From Congzhengia sp045635085 (GTDB lineage: Bacteria > Bacillota > Clostridia > UBA1381 > UBA9506): a stretch of 64,000 nucleotides of DNA. Made by a program: the position numbers and the translations under genes. Shown here in pieces: positions 1 to 9,299 of the stretch. Numbering within the stretch: position 1 is the stretch's first letter; every line of letters begins with the position of its first letter. Location: NCBI GenBank assembly GCA_045635085.1, contig JAZRBM010000008.1, forward strand, positions 124,001 through 188,000, given 5' to 3'. Under the pieces are notes generated by a model. That model was not told the DNA's origin. It saw only the letters and a list, made by a program, of their open reading frames with translations, and searched no databases.

Positions 1-873
1 GAAAAATCGCGAAACATCCCTGCTGTTAAGGTTTTAAGAGAGCTTACCCCCGAAAGGTCATTTGATTTCTTAACTCAAAAGCTTGGTTTTACAACTTTGG
101 TAGAAAACGAAACAAGAAACCAAAAACAAGTAACAGACCAGACCCTATCTTCAGCGTTGGGCGGTTTAACCGATGGCGTAACTGTTGAAGAAATGACAGC
201 GGCGTACGGTGCATTTATAAATTCAGGTATGTATAATAAGGCAGTCACATATACTAAAGTAATAGATGCAAACGGAAGAATTGTTTTAGAGAACAAAGTT
301 CAGAACAAACGCGCAATGAGCAAAGAAACAGCGTATCTTATGACAAATATGCTTTCAGGCGTTACCACGCGCGGTACAGGTACAGGAGCAAAAATTCCGA
401 ATGTATTTACAGCGGGTAAAACAGGTACAACAAACTCCAACAAAGACAGATGGTTTATGGGTATGACACCTAACTACGTAGCGGGTGTCTGGATGGGTTA
501 TGATACTCCAAAATCAATGAGTGGATCTAATTTCTGCACATCAATCTTCAGAAAGGTTATGACCCAGATTCATTCAAATGTCGAAGAAAAGACGATAGCT
601 GTACCCGATGGAGTCATAAAGCGCACGGTTTGTCAGGATACAGGCAGGATTGCAGCGGATGGCTGTGCAGAAACCTTAACGGAATACTTTAAGGACGGCA
701 CACAGCCTATGAAATATTGTTCTCCTGAATTTCACGTAAAAGAGGAAGCTCCTTCTGATGGTGAGGATGAAGTAGGAGGAGAATCAACTACTCCGGGTGG
801 CGACAATGTTCAAAATGGCGGAGCAACACCGGGAATTGAATCAAGTGAAAGCGACAGTGAGTCTCAAGAATAA
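1..873 (+). CDS. Class A penicillin-binding protein (PBP1A type), C-terminal part; 5' end outside window
   Basis: The frame is open from base 1, so only the last 290 residues of a bifunctional peptidoglycan glycosyltransferase/transpeptidase are present. The protein cross-links peptidoglycan outside the membrane. The visible part is the end of the transpeptidase domain, with the KTGTT box (about bases 417-431) followed by the typical NKDRWFMGMTPNYVAGVWMG-like stretch. The SxxK and SxN motifs and the glycosyltransferase domain must lie upstream. After about base 740 the chain becomes an acidic Gly/Ser/Thr/Glu-rich low-complexity tail, common at the C terminus of clostridial PBP1A. It is followed 16 bases later by the phosphohexomutase gene, probably cotranscribed. 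Family assignment is firm; which PBP1 paralogue it is cannot be told. Confidence 0.93.
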   Translation, partial: EKSRNIPAVKVLRELTPERSFDFLTQKLGFTTLVENETRNQKQVTDQTLSSALGGLTDGVTVEEMTAAYGAFINSGMYNKAVTYTKVIDANGRIVLENKVQNKRAMSKETAYLMTNMLSGVTTRGTGTGAKIPNVFTAGKTGTTNSNKDRWFMGMTPNYVAGVWMGYDTPKSMSGSNFCTSIFRKVMTQIHSNVEEKTIAVPDGVIKRTVCQDTGRIAADGCAETLTEYFKDGTQPMKYCSPEFHVKEEAPSDGEDEVGGESTTPGGDNVQNGGATPGIESSESDSESQE

Positions 874-889
874 TTATAGAGGTGTAGGT

Positions 890-2602
890 ATGCAACATAT
901 TAAAAAATGGGAATACTGGATATCATCGCCTTCGGTTGATGATATTACAAAGGCAGAGCTCAACAAAATATCGGATAAGCCCGAAGAAATAAAAGAAAGA
1001 TTTTATAAGGACTTAGAATTCGGCACAGCCGGAATCCGTGGTGTTTTAGGTGCAGGCACAAACAGAATGAACATTTACGTTGTAAGACGAACAACCCAGG
1101 GACTTTCAAACTACATCTGTGCAAGAGGAGATGCGGCAAAAAAACGCGGCGTTGCAATTTCTTATGATTCAAGGCATTTTTCTTATGAATTTGCCAGGGA
1201 AAGTGCGTGCGTATTAGCAGCAAACGGGATTAAATCTTATCTTTTCGATGCACTCCATCCCGTGCCGGTTTTATCGTTTGCAGTAAGACACTTAAATTGC
1301 TATAACGGAATTATGATTACAGCAAGTCACAATCCTGCAAGGTATAACGGCTATAAGGTTTATGGTTCAGATGGCGCGCAGTTAAATGTTAAGGATTCTA
1401 ATGAGGTTTTTGAGTATATCGACAATATGGATATATTCAAAGACGTTCGTTCTATGGATTTTGATGCGGCAAGAGAAAAAGGATTAATAGAAATTATCGG
1501 AAAAGACGTTCGCGATGCATACTTAGAAGAAGTGTTAAAATGTCGCAAAAACCCCGATGTAGCAGACGACACAGCTAAAGAAATCAAAATTGTATATACA
1601 CCATTTCACGGCTCAGGTCTTGTTCCTGTTAAAGAGGTGCTCGAAAAAGCAGGTTATAAAAACGTTTATGTTGTTTCAGAGCAGGCTGCGCCCAATCCTG
1701 ATTTTATAACGGTAAAATCACCCAATCCTGAAGATAAGGAAGGCTTTTACCTCGCTATTGAACAGGGAGAAAAGGTTGGTGCAGACGTAATATTAGGAAC
1801 TGACCCCGATGCAGACAGACTGGGCGTTTTGGTTAAAAATGATGATGGAACGTATAATGTATTAACAGGCAATCAGACAGGACTGTTGCTGACAGATTAT
1901 ATTTTATCTTCTACCGATATCAAGGATGGGGATTTTATTGTAAAGTCCATTGTTTCTACTGATTTGACAAAAAAAATTGCAGACACATACGGCGTAAAGC
2001 TTTATGACGTTTACACGGGATTTAAGTTTATAGCAGAACAGATAAGAGCGCACGATGGTATTGACGGAAGATTTTTGTTTGGCTTTGAGGAAAGCTATGG
2101 TTCGCTTCCCGGAGCATATGCAAGAGATAAAGATGCAGTAGCATCAACTCTTTTAATATGTGAGCTTGTTGCTGTTTTAAAAAGAAACGGACGCACACTG
2201 ACCGATGCGGTGTCTGACATTTACAAAAAATACGGATATATAGCAGACCGCACAGTATCGCTTACTATGGAAGGCTTAGACGGTATGCAAAAAATCAAAG
2301 CTATAATGGATAAGGTTGAAAATAATCCATTTAAAGAAATAGGCGATGTAAAAATTTCTGCATTTAGAAACTACGGCAAGGATATAAGAATAGATTACGA
2401 AAATAATAAAGAAGAAAAAATCGGTTTAGAAAGACAAAATGTTCTGTATTTTGAAATATCAGACGGTGGGTATTTTGTAATTCGCCCGTCAGGTACAGAG
2501 CCAAAGATTAAGTTTTATTATTCAGTTGTCTGCAGCAGTCTTGAGCAAGGCGATGAAAAAATAGATAAAATGGATGCCGAGATAAAGAAAATGTTGTTAT
2601 AA
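890..2602 (+). CDS. pgcA: Phosphoglucomutase/phosphomannomutase family enzyme (PgcA-like)
   Basis: Alpha-D-phosphohexomutase superfamily enzyme of 570 aa that interconverts hexose 6- and 1-phosphates in the cytoplasm, feeding sugar-nucleotide and wall-polymer synthesis. Visible motifs in order: GTAGIRG near residue 46; the phosphoserine loop TASHNP (144-149, Ser146); the metal site DPDADR (305-310); the sugar-binding loop GFEES (398-402); and RPSGTEPK near the C terminus, the phosphate-binding loop. The frame is open further upstream, to an ATG at 797 inside the PBP gene, but ATG 890 is chosen because GAGGTG lies just before it and the protein then starts like its family. Substrate preference (glucose or mannose) cannot be read from the sequence; length and motifs fit the Firmicutes PgcA group best. 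Confidence 0.93.
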   Translation: MQHIKKWEYWISSPSVDDITKAELNKISDKPEEIKERFYKDLEFGTAGIRGVLGAGTNRMNIYVVRRTTQGLSNYICARGDAAKKRGVAISYDSRHFSYEFARESACVLAANGIKSYLFDALHPVPVLSFAVRHLNCYNGIMITASHNPARYNGYKVYGSDGAQLNVKDSNEVFEYIDNMDIFKDVRSMDFDAAREKGLIEIIGKDVRDAYLEEVLKCRKNPDVADDTAKEIKIVYTPFHGSGLVPVKEVLEKAGYKNVYVVSEQAAPNPDFITVKSPNPEDKEGFYLAIEQGEKVGADVILGTDPDADRLGVLVKNDDGTYNVLTGNQTGLLLTDYILSSTDIKDGDFIVKSIVSTDLTKKIADTYGVKLYDVYTGFKFIAEQIRAHDGIDGRFLFGFEESYGSLPGAYARDKDAVASTLLICELVAVLKRNGRTLTDAVSDIYKKYGYIADRTVSLTMEGLDGMQKIKAIMDKVENNPFKEIGDVKISAFRNYGKDIRIDYENNKEEKIGLERQNVLYFEISDGGYFVIRPSGTEPKIKFYYSVVCSSLEQGDEKIDKMDAEIKKMLL

Positions 2603-2608
2603 ATAAAA

Positions 2609-2645
2609 AATAATCCGGAAACAGTTATTTCCGGATTATTTTTTT
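2609..2645. terminator. Bidirectional rho-independent terminator between convergent genes
   Basis: Perfect 13-bp inverted repeat (2609-2621 and 2628-2640, loop CAGTTA) flanked by A-run on the left and T-run on the right, so it works for pgcA and for the minus-strand ybaK. The ybaK stop codon lies inside the loop. Confidence 0.9.
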
Positions 2646-3104
2646 TATTTGTGCATTTGTAAACTTTATTAATTCATCTTTGTCTATCAGCAACTGACAG
2701 CCTTTAATACCTGCGCTTATTGTGATTTTTTCGCAAAGGTTTACAGATTCATCAAAGTATGTGGGAAAAGATTTTTTCATACCGATTGGAGAGCAACCGC
2801 CACGAATATAACCGGTTAATGAAAGCAGGTCTTTAACGCTTACCATTTCAAGTCTTTTGTTGCCTGATGAAATAGCGGCTTCTTTTAAATCTATTTCCTT
2901 ATCAACGGGGATACAAAAAACACAAACGCCGCACTTGTCACCTTTAGCCATCAGTGTTTTAAAAACTTGTGAATAAGGAAGAGAAACAGAATCTGCAATA
3001 TGAGTTCCGGACAGGTCAGATTCGTCAACCTCATAAAAGATAGGCTCGTATTTAATTTTTGCGCGGTCTAGCATACGCATAGCGTTGGTTTTAATCGGTT
3101 TCAT
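2625..3104 (-). CDS. ybaK: Cys-tRNA(Pro) deacylase, YbaK/EbsC family
   Basis: 159-aa YbaK-type editing protein. The family hydrolyses Cys-tRNA(Pro) mischarged by prolyl-tRNA synthetase, in trans in the cytoplasm. The family pattern is visible: KTLMAKGD near residue 48, a FCIPVDKEIDLK segment with the conserved lysines, YIRGGCSPIGMKK around 98-110, and a closing KGCQLLIDKDEL segment. It is the last gene of recX-priA-def-fmt-ybaK and overlaps the end of fmt by 14 bases, suggesting translational coupling. Its stop codon is embedded in the terminator hairpin loop. Confidence 0.93.
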   Translation of the reverse strand: MKPIKTNAMRMLDRAKIKYEPIFYEVDESDLSGTHIADSVSLPYSQVFKTLMAKGDKCGVCVFCIPVDKEIDLKEAAISSGNKRLEMVSVKDLLSLTGYIRGGCSPIGMKKSFPTYFDESVNLCEKITISAGIKGCQLLIDKDELIKFTNAQIKKIIRK

Positions 3105-4038
3105 GACTCTCTCCTAAAATTACGCCTGTGTCGATTTTGTTGCCCTTTATATATTCTGAAACCGGCATTTTTTTCTTGCCCTCAAACTGCACGTCAGTTA
3201 TTAAAAGTGAACCCTTGCCACACGAAACTAAAATTCCATCCTTTGAAACACTCACTATTTCGCCGCTTTTTTTATTTAAATTTTCATCACTTGGCAAAGC
3301 TCTAATCACCTTAAAGCGCTCGTTTTTGTATGTGGTTGATGCAAACGGATAAGAATTTAGTGCGCGGATAAGGTTATAAATCTCATAAGAAGATTTGCTA
3401 AAGTCGATGTAGCCTGTGGTTTTATCAATCATTGGAGCATAACTAGGAAGGGCATCGTCTTGTTTTTCGGGTACAAGGAGTCCTTCGTCTATTTGCTTTA
3501 ATGTTTTGCGTATTGCACACACACCGGCGATTGCAAGTTTGTCGTGCAGGGTTTCGCCCGTGTCGGTATCTTCAATTAAAACTTCCTCCTTTACCAGCAT
3601 ATCACCGGTATCAAGGCCCTGATTCATTTGCATTGTGGTAACGCCTGTTACGGTTTCGCCATTGATTATACACCACTGGATTGGTGCAGCACCTCTATAC
3701 TTTGGCAGCAGCGATGCATGAATATTAATGCAACCATATAAAGGAATGTCTAAAATGCGCTTAGGGAGTATCTGTCCGTATGCTGCAACGATAAAGATGT
3801 CTGCATCAAATGATTTTAAATATTCATATGCATCATCAGTTTTTGCGCTTATCGGTTGGTATACGGGGATATTATGCGATATTGCAAATTCCTTGACAGG
3901 CGGCGGAGTAAGCTTGTGGCCTCTTCCTTTTGGTTTGTCGGGCTGAGTTACAACCAGTACAATCTCGTGTCCGTCGTTATATAAAGCTTCCAGCGGCAAC
4001 ACAGCAAAATCAGGTGTGCCCATATATATGATTTTCAT
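3091..4038 (-). CDS. fmt: Methionyl-tRNA formyltransferase
   Basis: 315-aa enzyme that formylates Met-tRNA(fMet) with 10-formyl-tetrahydrofolate, required for normal bacterial initiation. The N-terminal formyltransferase domain begins MKIIYMGTPDFAV and carries HASLLPKYRGAAPIQW (about residues 108-123) with the catalytic Asn-His-Asp set (NIHAS; the Asp lies in TGDMLV). A C-terminal OB-like domain follows from about residue 205. Length is normal. It sits 10 bases downstream of def, the usual pairing of the enzymes that add and remove the formyl group. Confidence 0.97.
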   Translation of the reverse strand: MKIIYMGTPDFAVLPLEALYNDGHEIVLVVTQPDKPKGRGHKLTPPPVKEFAISHNIPVYQPISAKTDDAYEYLKSFDADIFIVAAYGQILPKRILDIPLYGCINIHASLLPKYRGAAPIQWCIINGETVTGVTTMQMNQGLDTGDMLVKEEVLIEDTDTGETLHDKLAIAGVCAIRKTLKQIDEGLLVPEKQDDALPSYAPMIDKTTGYIDFSKSSYEIYNLIRALNSYPFASTTYKNERFKVIRALPSDENLNKKSGEIVSVSKDGILVSCGKGSLLITDVQFEGKKKMPVSEYIKGNKIDTGVILGESHETD

Positions 4039-4048
4039 AGGTATTCTC

Positions 4049-4507
4049 CTAGTCTTCTAAATATGCTATTACATTGTCAATGTAGAGGGTGCCTGACAAA
4101 TGGTCAATCTCATGACAAAGTGCCACAGCCAAAAGCCCTTCTGCGTCAATGTTTATCTCTTCGCCATGACGGTTTAATGCTCTTACCTTAACCTTTTCAG
4201 GACGTGCGACAGTTCCGGTTTTTCCCGGTACAGAAAGACAACCCTCGGGGCCTATTTGTTCCCCTTTTTTATATGTTATTACAGGGTTTATCAGCTCGAT
4301 GAGTCCGTCGCCGACATCAATCACAACAATTCTTTTTAATATGCCAACCTGTGGGGCAGCAAGTCCGACGCCGTTTGCATCGTACATTGTTTCTGCCATA
4401 TCATCTAAAAGTGTTAAAATCCTTGAGTCGATTTTGTCTACCTCGCGGGATTTTTTTCTTAGTGTTTCGTTATCAGTATCTACGTTTAATATTGTTCTTT
4501 TAGCCAT
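4049..4507 (-). CDS. def: Peptide deformylase
   Basis: 152-aa metallohydrolase that removes the formyl group from nascent proteins. The three deformylase motifs are intact: GVGLAAPQVG (about 46-55), EGCLSVPG (about 92-99, metal-binding Cys) and HEIDHL (about 132-137, two metal His and the catalytic Glu). The position between priA and fmt is the canonical Firmicutes order; 9 bases separate it from the priA stop. Confidence 0.97.
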   Translation of the reverse strand: MAKRTILNVDTDNETLRKKSREVDKIDSRILTLLDDMAETMYDANGVGLAAPQVGILKRIVVIDVGDGLIELINPVITYKKGEQIGPEGCLSVPGKTGTVARPEKVKVRALNRHGEEINIDAEGLLAVALCHEIDHLSGTLYIDNVIAYLED

Positions 4508-4516
4508 TTTTTCCTC

Positions 4517-6769
4517 CTATAGGGTATTATAAGGATTGTTTTCTATTATCATATTTATATCCTTTGCGTTTTTTATATGATAGTTTCTAAGACGCAAAAA
4601 CACGTCTTGTGTTTTTTTGTCCATTTTGCATTTTACCCAGATTCTTTGTCTGAATTTTTGATTTATTTTTGGGATGGAGGCACTTGCCGGTCCTAAAATT
4701 TCAAAGTCTGTGCCAAGCTCTTTATTCATCACGATGTGCATTGATTTTGAAAGGTTTTTAGCATATTCTGTTAAAGCGGATTCGTTCTCTCCGGTTAATA
4801 AAACAGAAATAATATCGCAAAATGGCGGAAAATTAAGCTCGCGCCTTATCTCGATTTCTTCGTTATAAAATGAAATATAGTCTTGATTTTGTGCCAGCAT
4901 TATGGTCTGGTTTTCTGGAATATAAGTTTGCAGCACAGCGCGGCCTCGTTTTCCTCCCCTTCCTGCTCTGCCACAAACCTGAGTGATCAGGTTAAAGGTG
5001 CGCTCATTTGCACGAAAATCGTCAATTCCAAGGCTCTGGTCGGCAGCAAGTACGCCGACTAATGTGACATTTGGGAAGTCAAGCCCCTTAGATACCATCT
5101 GTGTGCCGAGTAAAATGTCTGTTTTTTCTTCCGAAAACTTTGAAAGGAGTGTCTGGTGTGAGCTTTTGGCAGTTGTTGTGTCAACATCCATTCTGATGAG
5201 GGAAATATCAGGAAAAAGCTCGGATATCTCTTCTTCTACCTTTTGTGTGCCTGCGCCAAATTCTTTGATATAGGGACTTTTGCACTCAGGACAGGCAGCA
5301 GGCTTTTTTGTTGTGTAGCCACAGTAATGGCAGTTTAAGGTATTTCTGCTTTTGTGATATGTCATTGTTATATCACAGTTTTTGCATTTTATAACATGAC
5401 CGCAGGAACGACATGATACAAATGTGGAAAATCCGCGTCTGTTTAAAAAGAGTATTGTTTGTTCGCCATTTTTTTTGTTTTCCTGGATTTCGCGCATCAA
5501 GGCAGAGCCAATACAGGAGCGGTTTCCGGATTTTAGCTCATCTCTCATATCAGAAATGATGATTTCGGGTAATGTTGCCCCAGTCGCTCTTTTTGATAGC
5601 GAGAGCAATTTATACTTTCCACACTTTGCAAGGTAAAAGCTTTCAATCGACGGGGTTGCAGATGCTAAAATACACACACATCCGCTTTGCTGCGCTCTAA
5701 AATGTGCAATATCCCTTGCGTGGTATGATGGCGCATTTTCTGATTTGTAGCTTGTTTCGTGCTCTTCGTCGATTACTATAACGCCTATATTTTTAAGCGG
5801 GGCAAAGATTGCAGACCGGGCGCCAACTACAACAGTAGCCTCGCCGCGTTTTATCCTTTTATATTCATCGGCCTTCTCGCCAAGTGAAAGCGCCGAGTGG
5901 AGCACTGCGATTTTTTTGCCAAAGCGTGAAACAAATCTTGATACCATCTGCGGTGTTAATGCTATTTCGGGAACGAGCACTATTGCAGTTTTGCCAAGAG
6001 CTAGTGCATGTTCAATACAGCTTAAGAAAACCTCTGTTTTGCCACTGCCTGTAATTCCATGAAGTAAAAATGTGTCGCGAGAGTTATTTTTAATAGATGT
6101 AGCGACAGAATTTACAGCGATGCTTTGCTCGTTATTTAACTGCGGCGGACAACTTGGCTTGATTTCATCATAATCAAGAGGCATACGAAGTGACTCTATC
6201 GTTTCTGATTTTATAAAGCCTTTGTCTTTTAGTGCCTTTATAGCAGCGTATGACGCACCGGTTAAAAATGTGATGTCGCTGTCTGCAACAAAATCATTCT
6301 GGATTAAAAGCTCTAGAACTTTTGCTTGTTTTGGAGCTCGTTTTCGCAAGGCCTCTAAAACATCAAACGCTTCGTCATAAGGTAGATTCAACAAAGAAGC
6401 GCGGATGAATTTGTCGCCTACTTTGTTTTTATTGCCGCTACCGGGTGGCAATATTGATTTAATAGCACTTATATATGAGCAAAAGCAGGTGTCCTTAATA
6501 TATGTTGCAATATCTAAAAGCTCCTGGTCAAAAAGCGGCTCATCCTCAGCTAATGACACAATTTCTTTTACATCGCCATCGTAAGAAGTCTTGCTTTTTA
6601 CTGATAAGACATAACCGTCAATCAATTTTCCGCCACGGCCAAAGGGCACAAAAACATGACTGCCGACTGTGATTTTGTCAATCAAATCGTCAGGAATTGA
6701 GTAGTCGAATATTTTGTCAATAGAAAGGGCGAGTCTGTTTATTATAACTCCGGCAAAATTACCCGTCAT
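4517..6769 (-). CDS. priA: Primosomal protein N', replication restart helicase PriA
   Basis: Superfamily 2 helicase of 750 aa that reloads the replisome at stalled forks. Motifs in order: N-terminal DNA-binding domain with LSIDKIFDYSIP; Walker A GITGSGKTE; DEEHE (DEAH-type box); ILASATPS; the paired-cysteine zinc region (CRSCGH, CKNCD, CHYCG, CPECKS); and QVCGRAGRGG (motif VI). An ATG exists at 6778, but it has no usable spacing to the AGAGG, whereas ATG 6769 has AGAGG nine bases upstream. The start overlaps the 3' end of recX, so the two are translationally coupled. Confidence 0.96.
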   Translation of the reverse strand: MTGNFAGVIINRLALSIDKIFDYSIPDDLIDKITVGSHVFVPFGRGGKLIDGYVLSVKSKTSYDGDVKEIVSLAEDEPLFDQELLDIATYIKDTCFCSYISAIKSILPPGSGNKNKVGDKFIRASLLNLPYDEAFDVLEALRKRAPKQAKVLELLIQNDFVADSDITFLTGASYAAIKALKDKGFIKSETIESLRMPLDYDEIKPSCPPQLNNEQSIAVNSVATSIKNNSRDTFLLHGITGSGKTEVFLSCIEHALALGKTAIVLVPEIALTPQMVSRFVSRFGKKIAVLHSALSLGEKADEYKRIKRGEATVVVGARSAIFAPLKNIGVIVIDEEHETSYKSENAPSYHARDIAHFRAQQSGCVCILASATPSIESFYLAKCGKYKLLSLSKRATGATLPEIIISDMRDELKSGNRSCIGSALMREIQENKKNGEQTILFLNRRGFSTFVSCRSCGHVIKCKNCDITMTYHKSRNTLNCHYCGYTTKKPAACPECKSPYIKEFGAGTQKVEEEISELFPDISLIRMDVDTTTAKSSHQTLLSKFSEEKTDILLGTQMVSKGLDFPNVTLVGVLAADQSLGIDDFRANERTFNLITQVCGRAGRGGKRGRAVLQTYIPENQTIMLAQNQDYISFYNEEIEIRRELNFPPFCDIISVLLTGENESALTEYAKNLSKSMHIVMNKELGTDFEILGPASASIPKINQKFRQRIWVKCKMDKKTQDVFLRLRNYHIKNAKDINMIIENNPYNTL

Positions 6770-7394
6770 AGCTTTCATCCTCTGTTTTTATGCTTTTAAA
6801 TACCTGGTTTATATCATCATACGAATAGCCTCGTGATACAAGGTATCGTTTAGTTTTCATAATGTTTTTAATATCGTAGTTTCCGTTTAGCTTTTTTTGA
6901 GCAAGCTCTATTAAATTTTCCTTTATATTATCTGAAAAATCAAGTTCTTTTAACACTTTTTCGATAATTCCGTCTGAAATGCCTTTTTCTTTAAGCTTCC
7001 ATTTTACTTGCATAAGGCCATATTTTTTTAAATTGACCAGATCGTGTGATGCACGCACAGCATAGTCGTAGTCATCAATGAGCTTATATTCTTTTAAAAA
7101 TGAAATTGTTTTTTCTATTATCTGCGTATCGCCAATGTGAGATTTTAGTTTTTCCCGCATGGCTTTTTGTGTATAGCTGCGGCGTGAAATTAGGTTTGCT
7201 GCGTAGTTTTTGGCATCTTCAAAAACTGCAGTGTTTTTAATCACGGCAAGTCTTTCTTCTGATATCTCATCATCTTCTTCAAGACGCAATGACAAAAGGG
7301 CAAAGCTATCTATCCCAAAGGAAAACTCCCCGTCAATAAAAACGGACATTCTTTTTGTATTCTTTTTTTGTTGTTCGATTTTGGTAATTTTCAT
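6759..7394 (-). CDS. recX: Regulatory protein RecX
   Basis: 211-aa RecX, which binds RecA filaments and modulates recombination and SOS. It shows the three-helix repeat architecture, with SRRSYTQKAMREKL (about 70-83), a central DDYDYAVRASHDLVNLKKYG and C-terminal KRYLVSRGYSYDDINQVF. The N-terminal segment is an MSVFIDGEFSFGI beta stretch typical of Firmicutes RecX. It is the promoter-proximal gene of the recX-priA-def-fmt-ybaK unit and overlaps priA by 11 bases. recX is more often near recA; placement ahead of priA is less usual. Confidence 0.93.
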   Translation of the reverse strand: MKITKIEQQKKNTKRMSVFIDGEFSFGIDSFALLSLRLEEDDEISEERLAVIKNTAVFEDAKNYAANLISRRSYTQKAMREKLKSHIGDTQIIEKTISFLKEYKLIDDYDYAVRASHDLVNLKKYGLMQVKWKLKEKGISDGIIEKVLKELDFSDNIKENLIELAQKKLNGNYDIKNIMKTKRYLVSRGYSYDDINQVFKSIKTEDESYDG

Positions 7395-7414
7395 AGATGC
7401 TCCAAAATTTGTTT

Positions 7415-7444
7415 AAAGCAGGACGAAATTTTACGTCCTGCTTT
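7415..7444 (-). terminator. Terminator hairpin after the 2-oxoacid oxidoreductase operon
   Basis: Inverted repeat of 11 bp (7415-7425 and 7434-7444, arms AAAGCAGGACG/CGTCCTGCTTT) just downstream of the minus-strand beta-subunit gene. The following U-tract is interrupted, so efficiency is uncertain; it marks the operon end ahead of recX. Confidence 0.65.
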
Positions 7445-7452
7445 AAATATAA

Positions 7453-8202
7453 CTATTCTTCGTCTTTTGTTCTGTCGCAATATACTCCTAACGGATAGTA
7501 AGGAAGCATATTGTCACGCAGCCAGTTCATAGACTCAACAGGAGACAAGCCCCAGTTTGTAGGACAGGTTGAAACAACCTCTACAAGCGAAAAGCCTTTG
7601 CCTGCAATCTGTGTTTCAAAAGCTTTCTTAATAGCCTTTTTGGCTTGCTTGATATGTGGAACAGTGTCGATTGTTACACGTTCGATATATGCAGCTCCCG
7701 ATGTGGTCGAAAGCATTTCGCTAACGCGAAGCGGATAGCCCTGAGATTTTACATCTCTTCCATAAGGAGATGTCTGTGTTACCTGGCCAGGAAGTGTTGT
7801 AGGTGCCATCTGACCGCCTGTCATACCGTAAATCGCGTTATTAATAAAGATAATTGTGATATTCTCACCACGTGATGCTGCGTGTACTGTTTCAGCTGTA
7901 CCGATAGCAGCAAGGTCTCCGTCTCCCTGGTAGGTGAATACTACCTTGTCCGGATGAACGCGCTTGATACCTGTTGCAACAGCAGGTGCTCTGCCGTGAG
8001 CCGCTTCCTGAACGTCGCAGTTAAAATAATTGTAAGCAAAAACGGCACAACCAACCGGTGCAACGCCGATTGTTTCGCCCTCTATACCTAATTCGTCTAA
8101 AACTTCAGCAACCAATCTGTGCACGATACCATGACCGCAACCGGGACAGTAGTGCAAAGGTACGTCACATAAAGCGTGAGGTCTTTTAAATACTTGTTCC
8201 AT
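7453..8202 (-). CDS. 2-oxoacid:ferredoxin oxidoreductase, beta (TPP-binding) subunit
   Basis: 249-aa TPP-binding subunit of a CoA-dependent 2-oxoacid (probably 2-ketoisovalerate or 2-oxoglutarate class) ferredoxin oxidoreductase, which cleaves or forms 2-oxoacids with CoA, CO2 and ferredoxin. CPGCGHG near residue 19 and the TPP/Mg motif GDGDLAAIG followed by NNAIYGMTGGQ (about 93-130) are clear. The start codon shares one base with the alpha-subunit stop. The family normally has alpha, beta, gamma and delta chains; here a hairpin and recX follow, and no gamma gene is present. KorB versus VorA identity cannot be settled by eye. Confidence 0.9.
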   Translation of the reverse strand: MEQVFKRPHALCDVPLHYCPGCGHGIVHRLVAEVLDELGIEGETIGVAPVGCAVFAYNYFNCDVQEAAHGRAPAVATGIKRVHPDKVVFTYQGDGDLAAIGTAETVHAASRGENITIIFINNAIYGMTGGQMAPTTLPGQVTQTSPYGRDVKSQGYPLRVSEMLSTTSGAAYIERVTIDTVPHIKQAKKAIKKAFETQIAGKGFSLVEVVSTCPTNWGLSPVESMNWLRDNMLPYYPLGVYCDRTKDEE

Positions 8203-9269
8203 TATTTGTCACCCCCGATAAGTTTTTTTACTTGTTCAATAATTTCGTTGGGGTAAGGGATGTTACCGCCGCATCTTCCGAAGAAATGAACAGGAATTTT
8301 TCCCTCTACTGCGATTTTAACATCTTCAACCATCTGTCCCATGCTCATCTCAACTGAAAGAATTCCCTTAGCGTTCTTTGTGTGCTCTGTATATGCTTCT
8401 GATGGGAATGGCCAGAGAGTGATAGGACGAATTAAACCAACCTTGATGCCTTCTTCGCGAAGAGCATCAACTGCATTTTTACAAATACGTGCAACAGAGC
8501 CGTAAGCTGTTAAAATAAAATCTGCATCGTCTGTTTTATATGCTTCATATTTCTTTTCTGTTGCTTCAATCTGAGCGTATTTTTCATATCTTTCCAAAAC
8601 GAGCTTTTCGAGCGTGTTTGGCTCGATATATAAAGAATTGATTATGTTGTGCTCGCGATTCATCTTTGTGCCTGTTGTAGCCCATGTCTTTTCAGGAACC
8701 TGTCTTTTAGATGCTGTTTTTTCAAAAACAACCGGCTCCATCATCTGACCGAGCATACCGTCGCCTAAAATCATAACGGGCATTCTGTAAATGTCTGCCA
8801 TATCAAAAGCGTCAGCTGTCATATCAACGATTTCCTGAACAGAAGACGGAGCTAAAACTATAACGCGATAGTCTCCGTGACCGTGTCCCTTTGTAGCCTG
8901 GAAATAGTCAGACTGTGATGCCTGAATGCCGCCAAGACCCGGGCCAGCACGCATAATGTTTACTATAACACAAGGAAGGTCTGCACCCGCCATGTATGAA
9001 AGTGCCTCTGCCTTTAAGCTGATACCGGGTGAAGATGAAGAGGTCATTACTCTTGCACCCGCACCTGCAGCACCGTAAACCATATTTGCTGCTGATACTT
9101 CGCTTTCTGCCTGAAGGAAAACGCCGCCGATTTTAGGCATACGCTTTGCCATATAGGCACTGATTTCTGTCTGAGGAGTTATAGGATAACCGAAAAAGTA
9201 ACGGCAACCTGCTAAAATCGCAGCTTCAGCAACAGCCTCGTTACCTTTTACAAGAACCTTTTCTGCCAT
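8202..9269 (-). CDS. vorB: 2-oxoacid:ferredoxin oxidoreductase, alpha subunit (VorB-like)
   Basis: 355-aa alpha subunit with a pyrimidine-binding domain (GNEAVAEAAILAGCRYFFGYPITPQTE near residue 9 onward), the central SSPGISLKAEALSYMAGADLP segment and a C-terminal transketolase-like domain (SVEMSMGQMVEDV). It carries substrate and CoA-binding parts of the enzyme. Length matches the 2-ketoisovalerate/2-oxoglutarate class rather than the larger fused pyruvate enzyme. It lies 30 bases after the ferredoxin gene and overlaps the beta subunit by one base, so stoichiometric expression is likely. Confidence 0.9.
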   Translation of the reverse strand: MAEKVLVKGNEAVAEAAILAGCRYFFGYPITPQTEISAYMAKRMPKIGGVFLQAESEVSAANMVYGAAGAGARVMTSSSSPGISLKAEALSYMAGADLPCVIVNIMRAGPGLGGIQASQSDYFQATKGHGHGDYRVIVLAPSSVQEIVDMTADAFDMADIYRMPVMILGDGMLGQMMEPVVFEKTASKRQVPEKTWATTGTKMNREHNIINSLYIEPNTLEKLVLERYEKYAQIEATEKKYEAYKTDDADFILTAYGSVARICKNAVDALREEGIKVGLIRPITLWPFPSEAYTEHTKNAKGILSVEMSMGQMVEDVKIAVEGKIPVHFFGRCGGNIPYPNEIIEQVKKLIGGDK

Positions 9270-9299
9270 ATTTATTCAATCCTTTCTTGAAATTATTAC

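Noticed and set aside
797..889. N-terminal extension of the phosphohexomutase from an ATG at 797
   Set aside because: It overlaps the PBP gene by 77 bases, lacks an RBS and does not resemble the family; ATG 890 has both.
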